The notes below the pieces were generated by a model. That model did no database searches. It was not told the origin of the DNA and saw only the letters and a list, made by a program, of their open reading frames with translations. Below, piece after piece: positions 22,861-33,093 of a stretch of DNA of 64,000 nucleotides. Where the stretch lies: contig NC_063019.1 of NCBI RefSeq assembly GCF_020509005.1, positions 3,906,001-3,970,000 of the forward strand, read 5' to 3'. A program made the translations under genes and the position numbers. Numbering within the stretch: position 1 is the first letter of the stretch; the number at the start of each line of letters is the position of its first letter. The DNA is from Fulvia fulva (taxonomy: Eukaryota; Ascomycota; Dothideomycetes; Mycosphaerellales; Mycosphaerellaceae).

Positions 22861-24137
22861 TAGGACATGGGTGTGTCTGGCTGGTCATGTGGCTGGTTGT
22901 AGGGCTGGTTCTCCTGGCTTTGTTGCTCTATTTGTTCCGACTCCTCCCGCTGGCTCCCTATCATCTGGTGTATCTTCATCTGTCCATTGCTTTGTCCTGC
23001 TCTGAACAGGTGTGTTGGCCTCCCCATTGCAGGTATGAGCTCATCTTGCGGCCTTGGTCTCTTGTTTGGGTGAAAGGTCCTTGCTGGCTGGTCTTTTTCC
23101 CCCACTAAGAATCTTGCAGGAGTTGTTACTCTTGCTTCCCTCGCCTTCCACTAGGCTGCAAGTCTAGCTGGACATTGGTTTGACCATGCTGGATGTTTCC
23201 TTCCGCAAGCTGCACATCTCGTGTCTTCCTTCTTCTTCTGGCACTCCTGGGTTACGTGATCACCAGCACAGTGGGAGCAGACTGGTGTAGGTCTGTTACA
23301 CTTTGGGACAATATGGCCATACTGTTGACACTTAAAACATTGGAGGACTCTGTGGTTACTCTGATGTATCTCTGCTTCAAGTCTCTCGTAGTCCCAGAAT
23401 AGTCCTTGGTCTAGAACCTTGTTTGCCTGGGCTGCAGTTCCTACCCATAAGATGAGAGATGAGGCCTTCTTAGTCTCTTCAATCTTCTTCCTGATCTATG
23501 CCACTTTTGTGATCTGTAGTCCTGGGACTGTTGCTTGGTTCTGTCTCTGAAGGCTTGGCATGTCTTCTTGTATGTTGAAGGATCTTGGGACTCCATGTGC
23601 AATGACCATGTATTGCTGATGGGAGACCTTTGCTGTCTTGCCAATCTTTAGTGTCCATTCCTTGTTCATCTCTAGGGTCTTCTTGTCCTGTGTGTGGGCT
23701 GTAAACAGTCTTACCCCTCTATTGTCTGCCTTTGCTCCTACTACCTCCTTCATCCCAAGCTTTTCTACTATCTCCCTTCCTGTCATCTTGCCTACCTCTT
23801 CCTTCTCCTGCTGGTCTGTGATGTGTATGCAGACTACCGTGCTTTGGGGGGCTAATGGGGGGCTCGTTGCTGCTGCAGCATATGTCTTTAGGCCTTGGGC
23901 CTGCCTTGGGTCTTTCTGGAAGGTGTTTCTTGTCGCTTCGATTGCTCTATTAATCGTAGTTCCTGTTTGTTGTTTGAGTGCTTTCAGTCCCCCGAGGAGC
24001 TCACTTATTACCCCTTTTAGTGCTCTTTCTGGGAATTGTCCCTCTTCTGCCATTACCATCTCCTCTGCCTTTCTACAAAGCATTCCCCATTCATCTCCTC
24101 CTCGTTCTCTGTCTCTTTCCGTCGCCGTCGTCGCCAT
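22860..24137 (-). pseudogene. LINE B ORF1: gag-like nucleic-acid-binding protein with three zinc knuckles
   Basis: The frame starts MATTATERDRERGGDEW and ends QPHDQPDTPMS at the TAATG junction. Three CCHC-type knuckles stand in a row near 23.18-23.36 kb: CFKCQQYGHIVPKC, CSHCAGDHVTQEC and CAACGRKHPAWSNQC. This arrangement is typical of ORF1 in I and Tad1 clades, where it binds LINE RNA. Stops at 23496 and near 23153 interrupt an otherwise continuous frame. The C-terminal tail is rich in Gln, Pro and Arg. Confidence 0.88.
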
Positions 24138-24165
24138 TCCGAGTCCTCAGGGGTTGATCGTTTCA

Positions 24166-24959
24166 CCTAAGATATATAAGCCTAGGAAGAATAGACAAGT
24201 ATAGAGATGGACCTTCTATAGTAGTATATAATCTATCGGATAAGTAGTCGCTTGAATTCGTCAAACTTGGAGACTAACGCCTATATTAAAGTCGTCTACG
24301 CCGGATTAACGACAGGCTCTTTAACAACGGCAATAGGCTGACCCTGCTTATTCGATCTATAGACAGTAAGGTGAGAAAGTGGCCCTTAATTACCGTTAAC
24401 GGTAGGCAGTTCTTAAGGCTTACCCTCTAGCTTATAGGTCTAGTAGTAATACACCTCCTTACTATTATCGTGCCGCATCAACAACTCGCTATGTTACTCT
24501 ACCGGAGAGGTCCGTTTACGCGTCCCTTTCGACTGTATCGCCTTCTTACGCGTGTACTCCTTGCTATAGAGCTTGAAGCAGTCCTTGTGCTTATCCGGAT
24601 AGAAGTCTAGGTTCTTCAAAGAGAGGGTTATAATATCAGATGCTAGGGCTCGATTGCCGGTAAATGATGGCTATACGAAGGGCATTGTAGCGATAGTAAG
24701 GTGAAAGAAAGAGAGGTGAATACACACGCAAAACGCGTAGGTACGCGACTCCAAGATCATGCTAATTTAGCGTGTACTAACTGCGGATTAGCATCCTACT
24801 GGAGCGGCTTAGATACGGGCTCTAGGCTATATATGGATCTGGTTACTAAGGGCAGTGAGGTATCTCACCACTGGATAACCAACAGCGACAGCGAGGTCAC
24901 CACAACCAACCAATAACCACCGGTTAGCACCACTAACCATTAGCAACCATACCAATAAG
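24166..24959. other. RIP-mutated remnant upstream of LINE B and transition to gene space
   Basis: CpA-poor sequence continues to about 24.7 kb. The minus strand between 24.7 and 24.2 kb has a stop-riddled frame (DKHKDCFKLYSKEYTRKK, then LPTVNGN) that I cannot assign to a family; it may be another transposase or gag fragment. From about 24.8 kb dinucleotide content becomes normal. Confidence 0.45.
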
Positions 24960-26712
24960 CTCACTGGCTTTGATCCCTAGCTTATTGGAACGTTAGTGGC
25001 TATTTCGACCTTCTAGAAGCAATTCGGCGTGCCTATTGGGAATGAGAAGTATGCTATAGCAGCGCAGTGGCAATCCGCCTTCAATCTTGGAGTACTAGTT
25101 GGACAAGTCGTTAGTGCCCTGGGCGTGGGCTGGCCTTTGGACCGGTTTGAACGTCGCATTACGCTGGCCTGCTGTTGTCTCATTACCTGCGTTGCCGTGG
25201 CTCTTTAGTCTTCGGCACAGAACAAGCCTTAAATCCTGGTGGCCGAGCTGGTGACTGGAATTGTATTTGGCGCATATCCCGTCATCGCCCCAACATATAT
25301 CTCGGAGGTGACGCTAGCTGTCTTTTGAGGCATTGCTACAGTGTTCGTTAACTTATCATTTGTCATTGGGCAGCTTGTGGCTAGCGCCTTACTCGCAGGT
25401 ACTCGGAATCGCTCGGATCGATGGAGCTATGATATCCCGCTCCAAGTCAAATTCATGTTTCTGATTATTATCCTTGCTCTGCTACCTTTCTGCCTAGAAA
25501 GCCCGTGGCATCTCGTCCGCAAGGGTAAGGATGAGAAGGCCGAGAGAGCGCTCGTTCGTCTCTCACATTCAAGTGTGGATGCAAAGGCGGCACTGGCACA
25601 CATCAAACTCACCGCCGCTATGGAGCTAGAAGAGGAGCATTCTGAGAGATTCATAGACTGCCTGTAAGGTACCAACCTGCGACGGACTGTCATCTCGACA
25701 ATGGTCTACGCCATTCAGCCACTTGCAGGCAACTTCCTCGTCATTAAGCGTAGCGACCGAGCGCTAGCCACACCGGAGTACGAGCTTGCGAGTACGTAGG
25801 TGAGGCGTCAGCGAGGGAGTGAAGCTCTATACCAGCCCTCAACTAGCCTTGGCGCCCGCTCTGATTGGTCAACTTTCAAGTTTTAGGGTCATGTGACCTG
25901 CCGCACTGTGCCTGTTGGCGAACTCGCAAACATATACTCGTCGCTAACGCCTATGTCGTCGTATAATAAGCACTGTACATCGGGTAGCGGTAGCGTGGAT
26001 CGCACGCTACTTTGCAGTCTAGAAGGGTTGGTAGAGAGCTCCACTCCGCTACGCTTACCTTTGGAGGTCCACAACCGCCAACAGCACATTTTTGGATATG
26101 CTGTATACTTCTTCGAGTTAGCAGGCCTTGCAACAAGTGATGCCTTCAGCCTGGGAGTCGGCCTGCTTGCTGTGGGATCCGTCGGTACTTGTCTCTCCTG
26201 GCCGCTGATCAACAACATTGGACGTCGTCGCATCTATAACTGGGGTCTAGTCGTTCTGGTCGTACTCCTCTTCCTGATTGCCATTCTGGATGTCATTCCG
26301 ACTCGGTCTAGCGGGTTGACCATCACATGGGTACAGTCTTCGCTCATGGTCGTATACAACTTCTTCTACGACCTAGCGATTGGTCCACTCTGTTTCGTCA
26401 TCATCAGCGAGACGTCTTCCGCCAAGCTGCGTGGAAAGACGATTGCCATCGCCACAACAATCAACGTCTTGATCAATGTTGCGTGCGCTGTCGGGATCCC
26501 CTATGCCATCAACCCCAGACCAGGGCAAGCACAAAGGAAAGCTGGCTTTTGTGTTCTTTGGTCTTTCTGTTCCTTGTTTGATCTGGTGCTTCTTGGCGCT
26601 GCCTGAGACAAAGGACCGAGCGTTCGATGAGCTGGACACAATGTTCTTGAGGAGTGTGAAGACTCGGGACTTCAAGACGTATGTTGTGGAAGCATGGATG
26701 GATAGAGTGTAG
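24960..26712 (+). pseudogene. MFS sugar transporter (maltose/hexose-permease-like), broken
   Basis: Three frames together give a sugar transporter. KQFGVPIGNEKYAIAAQWQSAF and LDRFERR (loop 2-3) stand near 25.03-25.16 kb, ISEVTLAVF-like and FVNLSFVIGQL near 25.3 kb, ESPWHLVRKGK near 25.5 kb, GYAVYFFELAGL near 26.1 kb, NNIGRRRIYNWG near 26.22 kb, SSAKLRGKT near 26.42 kb and the end LPETKDRAFDELDTMF near 26.6 kb. These match Sugar_tr family members of the fungal alpha-glucoside permease type. Stops near 25.01, 25.21, 25.33 and 25.66 kb, a one-base frameshift near 26515 and an inserted element at 25747-26055 show loss of function. The first transmembrane region is not recognisable. Confidence 0.85.
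25747..26055. mobile_element. Small TIR element (MITE-like) inside the transporter pseudogene
   Basis: The segment begins AGCGTAGCG and ends CGCTACGCT, a perfect 9-bp inverted repeat, and is flanked on both sides by TA, as for Tc1/mariner or Fot1-type insertions. It lies between the coding blocks QPLAGNFLVI and GYAVYFFELAGL, which are adjacent in sugar transporters. It encodes nothing recognisable in 309 bp. The short TIR leaves some doubt. Confidence 0.55.
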
Positions 26713-27014
26713 ACTAGTCTCAGTCCGGCCGACATTCTGCCTGAGTATCACGTGCCGCTCTTATTAATAGAGATGACGTCGATGCAAGCCAGGGTGCCAT
26801 TCTGTCGCTGCATTCTTCCCCCACCGAGATTTCGACACCAACGTCAACATTATCGAAGTGCTGTCTAAGTGCACGAACGATGGACCGTACCGGTTGCTGA
26901 GATGGCTCCGGGCGGACACTCTGACTTTTGGCATATGGCTCAATCAAGACAGCTGACGAACACACGACTATCCTACACGCCATTGGCGACCTTCCACCGA
27001 TGCATCAAAAGCCA
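26713..27014. other. No gene recognised
   Basis: Short open frames exist on both strands, but none has a recognisable family motif. This is likely decayed sequence between two pseudogenes. Confidence 0.5.
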
Positions 27015-27362
27015 TTAGATCCTGCAGGCCACACACATCGAACAACCCAGCATGTACAGACAGTCATAGCCCTGGGCAAGCGCCACTCTCGCAGACAGAC
27101 CATCGTAGACTCCAGGTGCGAAGACTGCTTTGCGTGGATCCGAGAGCATGTGGCGAAGACGAGTAGCAGCTGGAACTCGCTCTGTGTACCGAACGCCATC
27201 GATACTTGACCGAAGCTCAGGGTCGCCATTGTGGACAGCACCCATATCGTTGGAGTTGTCAGAGTCGCTCGAGGGAGAAGAAGCTACGACCGATGCCCAA
27301 AGACGAGAGATGATGAGTTGTGATGCAGCGAAACGAGAGCGGAAATGAGTAGTAGGAAGCAT
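27015..27362 (-). pseudogene. Truncated isocitrate lyase/PEP mutase superfamily fragment
   Basis: The 115-aa frame begins with an ATG at 27362. Residues about 66-105 read TRLRHMLSDPRKAVFAPG and VYDGLSARVALAQGYDCLYM, the N-terminal strand and helix of the ICL/PEPM TIM barrel (usually LR.ll....i..pGvyDgLsArla...GfdalymtG). Immediately afterwards, where the family has GAGTTAS and the metal-binding DTGYG block, the sequence becomes unrelated and stops. Only the first quarter of a family member remains, so it is probably non-functional. A missed intron could extend it, but I found no matching downstream exon. Confidence 0.65.
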
Positions 27363-29764
27363 GAGAAAATGTGGTCTCGATCAGCTCTTTATGGTTTTGA
27401 ATGCCGCAGCTTGGTCACTCTGGTGACTCCGACTCTCCCCGCTCATCATATGCGGTTTCTTCTTCAATGAGTACCAGCACAACATCATGCTATACAGCTA
27501 CCTGGTTTCCAAGGATATGCCTCTGCTCTCAACTGAGGCGTAGCTGGGACCGCGTGTGCTTGCGGGAGTGGAGCGTAGGCATCGAGCTCGAACATGCATC
27601 GTCAGACCTGGAGTCCCCACGGGGTAACGAAGACGAGTCGGAAGAATGGCACAGCAGCTATGTTTACGTGAGTTCGCAATAGGCCACGAGAACGAGAACG
27701 ATCCTGATCTCAGTCACAAATGTTGCGAGCGGAGTCAGGATAGGCTTTCCGACTCCGTCCGAACGATCAGGCTTCGCACCCTGTCCTTGCTCAGGCCAGT
27801 ATACGATGAGTCGCTACCATTCGAATCAGGACACGCGACCTCTCCAGGTAATGTGTCTCCTCCTGGGCAGCACGATAGCAGCTGCAGTTGTGTTCTGCTG
27901 TGGAGCTGCTGGTCAGTATCATTGATCGCTGAATCACTGTCTCGTCTATTGCTTCAGCGACGTTGGAACACAAGCTCCTGCAGCTATTTGGTCAGCAAAA
28001 GCTTAGTGTACTTCACTCGGTGTGCTCTAGCATCGCATAGCTCACCTTAAGCATTGCTCATGCCCGTCATTGGGTGTGGCAGCTCAGAGCGATGCTCTCT
28101 AGACACAAAAGCGTTGTCACATGAGCACAGTCGCCGACCGTCTCCGGCGGATGCATTGCGGCTTGTTGGTCTCCCATCGATGGAGGATATGGCAAGCTGA
28201 TGACAATACTATATGAGACCCCATGTGTCTTTCCCTATCTACATGCGTTCCCATAGCATAATTGCTAAGTCACGCGCACCATCGTCAATCACCAAGATAC
28301 CGCAGTACCTCGACATCGATCAATTGACTCCTGAACCCAAGAACGAACGAATGATATTCGACAAAAATGTATGATCAACCGTACCATCTCACTCATACTG
28401 CTGCACAACGACTCAAGCAGGGGTCAAGCCACAACGCCATGCAACTGCGGATTTTCCTTGGCCATCGTCTACTCAAACAACGGCTCGAAGAGAGCATGAC
28501 CGTACTTGATGCAAGTCTTGCTAATCAGCAGGTAGACGCCAATCTCAGCCCATTCCAAAGGTAACATCAACCTGCCGACATGATCGACTCGGGAACGGGT
28601 CGACAGTACTCTCACTCGTCATCCCATTGCGCAGAAGAGAACGACGAGCTGTCGGAGGAGAGCATGTATATCTACGACCCTCGTGAAGAGCTGACGTTGC
28701 AACGGTGGACATCAAGAGCTACCTGCAGCTAGACTGGATCTTACACCTCGCTACAGTAGAGCTGCGGTGAACGATGCAAGTCGGACAGATAGGCTGGCGT
28801 TACCGCAGACGAATGTGACAGACTACTGCACATGACGCATCTTTCTGTGCTCAACGAATGCCACTCGAGTGGTCAGACTATCGAAGCAAATGTTGCTGTG
28901 CCGCATGCACAATGCCAGATCTTCCGCAGCCAAGACAAGGTCGTCCTCTCAGACGCCCGAATGCGTGACTGGCATCACGCCGATTAGTCCAAAGGTTCTG
29001 TGCTGCCCGATAAGAAGCACAGCGACCTCCGCTTTGAGGACTGCGACACCTTCCTTGTCAGCATGAAGAAGCGGACTGGCTCAAGTCGACGTACAGACGT
29101 CGTCGTCAGACCTTCTCTGCGACAGTATGAGAACAACGACCGTGACTTGAGCCATTAGAAGCGCCGTCAGGGACGTCCAAGATACCAAGCCGTGACGAAG
29201 AAGACATCTAAATGAGCGTGGCGGGTACACACTTAGCAGTTGCTTGATACACTTTAAGAGATGCACACACTTGCTTGCAAGGTTCTACGCCGCAGTCGAG
29301 CGCCAAAGCACTCGCAACAGGACCCGAGCCTGCAGCTCATGGGCTATTGTTCGTGTCTAAATTTAATGGCTTGGCTAGCGGCGAGGCAGCTGGAGAGACT
29401 ATTCAAGGAACGATGACCGTTGTTGTCAGCGCTCAATCGCTGGGACTTGAGAGAGTACCCGACTTCGATTGTGACTCAGAGTTGGTGGGCTATCTATCTG
29501 TTGTTAGCGAAACGATGAACTAGGCACATATTACATGAGCTAGGACACAACACCCATGCAGAATGAATAGGGACAGCGTGTAACAGAGCAGAGGGAGAGA
29601 CTCGAAGAATCTTAATCATGGAGGCACATACATCTCGTCGTTTCGATGTGCATGCTACGTGTCTATGATCGCCTCATTTATACATTCTCATCGACGTACA
29701 CACTGTGCATGACGTCCCCTCTTGCGACTGGCAGACTTGCTCTATACTTCGCGTACCGTCAGTA
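27363..29764. other. 2.4 kb without a convincing gene
   Basis: Both strands carry only short overlapping frames (up to 134 codons) with no family motif. Composition is normal and not RIP-like. The stretch may hold degraded genes. Confidence 0.5.
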
Positions 29765-29801
29765 TCACCTCTCCCCTCCTATCGCGTGCCAATTCGACCC
29801 A

Positions 29802-30509
29802 TCAGATGCCGACTGAACCTGCCAGAGGCCGACCCTCGAACCTTGGGTCCCAAAAGGACATACAGGATTCTCCACTCTCGCCAGCGAACCACATCGGCTT
29901 GACATCGAGACTCGAGTCCCAGGTGACGACTCCCACCATAGTGTAGTGCCGAGCACGCTGGACCAAGCGTTGCCACTTCTTCTTAGCTTCAAGGGCTGTC
30001 TCGTGCTGGTACGCAGTGGTGTGCCAGCAGCCTTTGAGCTGGTGGCGGAGACCGAGGGCGGACATTCGCGCACCAGCGTACTGCTTGGAAAGGCGATGAT
30101 ACAACTCGACCGTCTTTGGGTTGAAGAGTCCAGAGCACTCGGTGCGCATTTGGTGACAGGTGTTGATGAACCTGGGGGTGTTGAGTAGCTGCTTGAAGAG
30201 GGTAGTAACGTTCACGTCCCCCGAGATGCGCGAGTCGTTGACTCTGAGCTTGGCCTCGACGAGGTCGTCTTCGATGGCAAGGAGGTAGATCTTGTTGCGA
30301 AGCTCGCCGGGGATGCGCATGAGCGGCTTCTTGCTGTTCAGGTTGCGGATCTTGTCAAGTGCAGCTTCGGTAGTCTCCATCGTGGCAGTCGTGACATTGG
30401 AGTCCTTCTTGCCGGAGCTGGCCTTCTTGAATGGACTGCTCTTCTTGACCGGGCTTGCCTTCTTGCCTGAGCCGGCCTTCTTGACTGCCACGAGCTTGGT
30501 GGTGGACAT
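29802..30509 (-). CDS. F-box-like / 2EXR-type protein with lysine-rich N-terminus
   Basis: The 235-aa frame starts at an ATG and opens with a basic, H1-like tail of repeated KKAS/KKSSP units (residues about 8-35). At about residues 63-78 it has LMRIPGELRNKIYLLA, the LP.ElR..Iy signature of the many fungal F-box-like/2EXR proteins, which usually recruit unknown partners and are of unknown function. The remaining sequence (FINTCHQMRTECSGLF) also fits that group. The frame stays open upstream of the ATG to about 30780 without another ATG, so a spliced upstream exon is possible. The basic tail suggests nuclear location; this is inference. Confidence 0.6.
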   Translation of the reverse strand: MSTTKLVAVKKAGSGKKASPVKKSSPFKKASSGKKDSNVTTATMETTEAALDKIRNLNSKKPLMRIPGELRNKIYLLAIEDDLVEAKLRVNDSRISGDVNVTTLFKQLLNTPRFINTCHQMRTECSGLFNPKTVELYHRLSKQYAGARMSALGLRHQLKGCWHTTAYQHETALEAKKKWQRLVQRARHYTMVGVVTWDSSLDVKPMWFAGESGESCMSFWDPRFEGRPLAGSVGI

Positions 30510-31053
30510 ATTCTGAGCACCGAGGTCGCAAATAGGGATCTTGGAGACGGCACCCTTCGAGTTGACACCACTCTTGACAGTGCTTCTCGGTGGCGCTCGG
30601 TTCGAGGTGTTCGGAGACTTATCGAGTGTCGTGTCGTTCTTATTGTCTGCAGCTATAATGGCATCAGCTGCGTCCTTCGTCAGATACTCGCGGTGCGTAC
30701 AGACCTTCCTGCAAAGCTGCGACTCTCTGGGAGCGGCGTAAGTCAGGCATGTTGATGGTTGCCGCTGTGGACGATCAGATGCAAGTTATTTAAAAGCTCC
30801 CTGGGTGGGTGGCGGTAAGGTGTGGAGAAGATGTCGCAAGTTCGATTGCGATCGTGGGTCGATTTGATGTCCTGGAAAAATGAGAAGAGTGGGAAGCCCA
30901 CGATGAGTAGTTTTGAGTATCGGTGAAGGTCTGTGCGACTCGCCAAGCGCATATGTCTTCACGTGCGTCTACCCATTCACCTTGCAACACTTCTCAACTC
31001 GTGGAGCTTGCGTCAAGACAGGGTCACCTCGCTGGCTACGAAGACCTGTTGAA
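30510..31053. other. Intergenic, possible 5' region of the F-box-like gene
   Basis: An open frame without ATG continues upstream of 30509 to a TAA near 30790. No other signal is seen. Confidence 0.4.
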
Positions 31054-31506
31054 TCATGGCAGCCTCAATGTAAAGTCTTTGATCAGATCATAGTCATTTA
31101 GGAGCCGTTGAACCATGAGGTCAAACTTACGATCTCTGGGCCTTTGACGTTGGGGATACCACGCCAGCCGCAGAGCAATCTCGTGAATCATGACATGATC
31201 TAAAGCCACGTCGTCCATAGAAGCATCCCGGACTATAGGTCCACACGCCTTGTAAGTGAATCCTCCGATGTTACCGCACATTACACCGGATAGAGCGCCC
31301 GTGAGGCTTGAAGTCTGAGCATGGTGACGAAAGTCTAGTCCAAAGAGGATAGTAGTCTCGATGCCCCATGACAAGCATTCGTCTGTGATTAGTCCACGTG
31401 AGACAAGATGTCGGAGGGTCTTGAGGCTCAAGCCGCGAGACATTTGTGCTACTATGCAGCAATCGGCACAGCAATCACCACATCGTACAGATATTTCCAT
31501 GGCCAT
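31054..31506 (-). CDS. Hypothetical protein, 150 aa
   Basis: The frame starts with two close ATGs (31506 and 31500). The N-terminus is cysteine-rich (RCGDCCADCC), and the rest mixes helix-prone and Gly-rich stretches with no family I recognise. No signal peptide or membrane segment is evident. It could be a gene fragment or a chance frame. Confidence 0.3.
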   Translation of the reverse strand: MAMEISVRCGDCCADCCIVAQMSRGLSLKTLRHLVSRGLITDECLSWGIETTILFGLDFRHHAQTSSLTGALSGVMCGNIGGFTYKACGPIVRDASMDDVALDHVMIHEIALRLAWYPQRQRPRDRKFDLMVQRLLNDYDLIKDFTLRLP

Positions 31507-31836
31507 AATACGTCTTTCTGCAGCTTTTGATAGTATATGCCAGGACTAGTAGCAGTATACTCAGAATCCCACAGTGCCCTAGAGGAGCGACTAGTCTATC
31601 TCGAGACAGTGCCTTATTATCCATCAGCCGGTGAACGAATTTCCCGCCAAGTCCACGTTGCAAGAAGCTCGGACCCGGTGTTTCCCCTTAGCGCGTGACG
31701 CACGAGGTGAGGGAACTTCTCTACGCGACCTCAACCTCAAATACAAACATCACCGCCGCTTTTGATCTCCACTACTGGGTACTTCAGATCATTGTCGGCT
31801 TGAATATCTCGACACACAACAAAGACTCTTGACAAA
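31507..31836. other. Intergenic, promoter side of the Zn2Cys6 gene
   Basis: The leader just upstream of the ATG at 31837 is CA-rich and contains no obvious TATA box. Nothing else was recognised. Confidence 0.4.
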
Positions 31837-33093
31837 ATGGAAGACACCGCGACTACCCACGAGGCTGCACTACCAACTCGTCCACTAATGGAGCTTCGCC
31901 TCAGCCTTGACGGCACACACACCGAGTACTCCGAGCACCTCATCCAGGAGGCCATATCAGCGGGCAGGATCTCGAAGACATGGATCGTGGAGACTGGACC
32001 AGTCGACTCGGACATTGGCCCTCCAGTAGACATCTACAAGAGCAGGTTCCAGCACGAGCTGTCCGAGTACGTGCGCCTCTACGACACAGAGGACGGCAAC
32101 GCACGGTATGTCTACTGGGGTGTGATGTGGCATGCCACTCGCTCGCGCTCCGGTCTCCCAGCACACCCTGCTGCAGTCGCGATCTGGCGAGAGTTCAAGA
32201 GAAAGCAGGAGCACGCGATGCAGGAGTACGAGCTTCAGGCACAGCGAGAATCTCATGCTAACGAGCAGGATGCCGATAACGACGATGACCAAGAGGGTGA
32301 TGGTGGGAACGCCGCTCCGCCTCGCGCCGCACCTCCTCGCGCCACACCCCAACCAAGATCAGCTCGGCCTTCAGTCGATGGTCGCCGGGCTGCATCAGAG
32401 CGCTGTGCGCGATGCATACTCTGGAAGAAGGGCTGCGATCGCAAGCGCCCATGTGGACGCTGCGTCGATGCTGGTGTCGCAGACCAGTGTGGCGATGGAG
32501 GTGCCGCATCCTCAGGCCCTTCGAGTCGAGCACCAAGAGATGATGCTGCTCGAGATGACCAAGATGGAGGCGCTCCACCGAGCGACGGAGACGATGAGGG
32601 TGACAATGACAATGACGACGACGACCAGCCACCCTCCACCGGCGTTCGACGCAGCAGTCGAGCAAGCGTACCCAATCGCAAGTACGCCTCAGCAGCCAAC
32701 ACCCAAGACCAAGACTTTGAGGATGATGAGAACGCAGCACAGAGTAGTGAAGAGGAGGAGGAGCAGCAGCGGCCCCGCCGAGGGCAGGCGCAGCGTACGA
32801 TTTGGAGTCGCCAAATCGCCCAGCAGCCACCTAGCACTGAGGTTAGTGACATCAGTGACAACATCACAGTCGCCATGCCCCCAGCACGACAGTATACCAA
32901 GCGTAGCGGGCTGCTGGACAACACGGATGACGCATTGCCGGCACCCAATTTGCCAAAGCCGAAGCGTGGTAGGGTGAAGAAGAGCGTGGAGCCCAGGATT
33001 CGCTACTCGAACTTCCCGAGAAGAGGCGAGCCCGGCTACAGATCGCCATCGCCGCCAACAAGGGGCGGTGCAGCGGGAGCGATGGCTGCATAG
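31837..33093 (+). CDS. Zn(II)2Cys6-type DNA-binding protein, 418 aa
   Basis: The ATG has a good context (ACAAAATGG). Residues 190-218 hold a binuclear zinc cluster with C190, C193, C200, C206, C209 and C218, spacing C-X2-C-X6-C-X5-C-X2-C-X8-C, followed by Gly/Ala-rich linker. Basic residues WKKGCDRKRPC lie inside the cluster as in Gal4-type factors. The first 130 residues are ordered and contain VYWGVMWHATRS and a Lys/Glu helix. Residues about 145-185 and 220-330 are acidic or Ser/Pro-rich and look disordered, with the D/E run DDEGDNDNDDDDQ. The C-terminus is basic (KPKRGRVKKS), a likely nuclear signal. The cluster sits mid-protein rather than at the N-terminus, and there is no fungal_trans domain, so a classic transcription activator role is only inferred. 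Confidence 0.75.
   Translation: MEDTATTHEAALPTRPLMELRLSLDGTHTEYSEHLIQEAISAGRISKTWIVETGPVDSDIGPPVDIYKSRFQHELSEYVRLYDTEDGNARYVYWGVMWHATRSRSGLPAHPAAVAIWREFKRKQEHAMQEYELQAQRESHANEQDADNDDDQEGDGGNAAPPRAAPPRATPQPRSARPSVDGRRAASERCARCILWKKGCDRKRPCGRCVDAGVADQCGDGGAASSGPSSRAPRDDAARDDQDGGAPPSDGDDEGDNDNDDDDQPPSTGVRRSSRASVPNRKYASAANTQDQDFEDDENAAQSSEEEEEQQRPRRGQAQRTIWSRQIAQQPPSTEVSDISDNITVAMPPARQYTKRSGLLDNTDDALPAPNLPKPKRGRVKKSVEPRIRYSNFPRRGEPGYRSPSPPTRGGAAGAMAA

Larger units (their letters stand above)
19964..24165 (-). mobile_element. LINE B: nearly full-length Tad1/I-like non-LTR retrotransposon, little mutated
   Basis: Base composition changes sharply at both edges, from CpA-poor flanks to normal sequence inside. 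ORF1 (gag-like with zinc knuckles) and ORF2 (endonuclease and RT) follow on the minus strand. The 5' leader before ORF1 is only about 30 nt. The protein homology stops soon after the post-RT region: the cysteine-rich C-terminus and the (TATC)n tail seen in LINE A are absent, so the 3' end is truncated or recombined into Fot1 B. A few stops and one frameshift make it inactive. Confidence 0.9.

Noticed and set aside
32132..32977. Overlapping ORFs on both strands across the Zn2Cys6 gene
   Set aside because: They are Arg/Ser-rich shadows of the 418-aa gene, which has the better start and a real motif.
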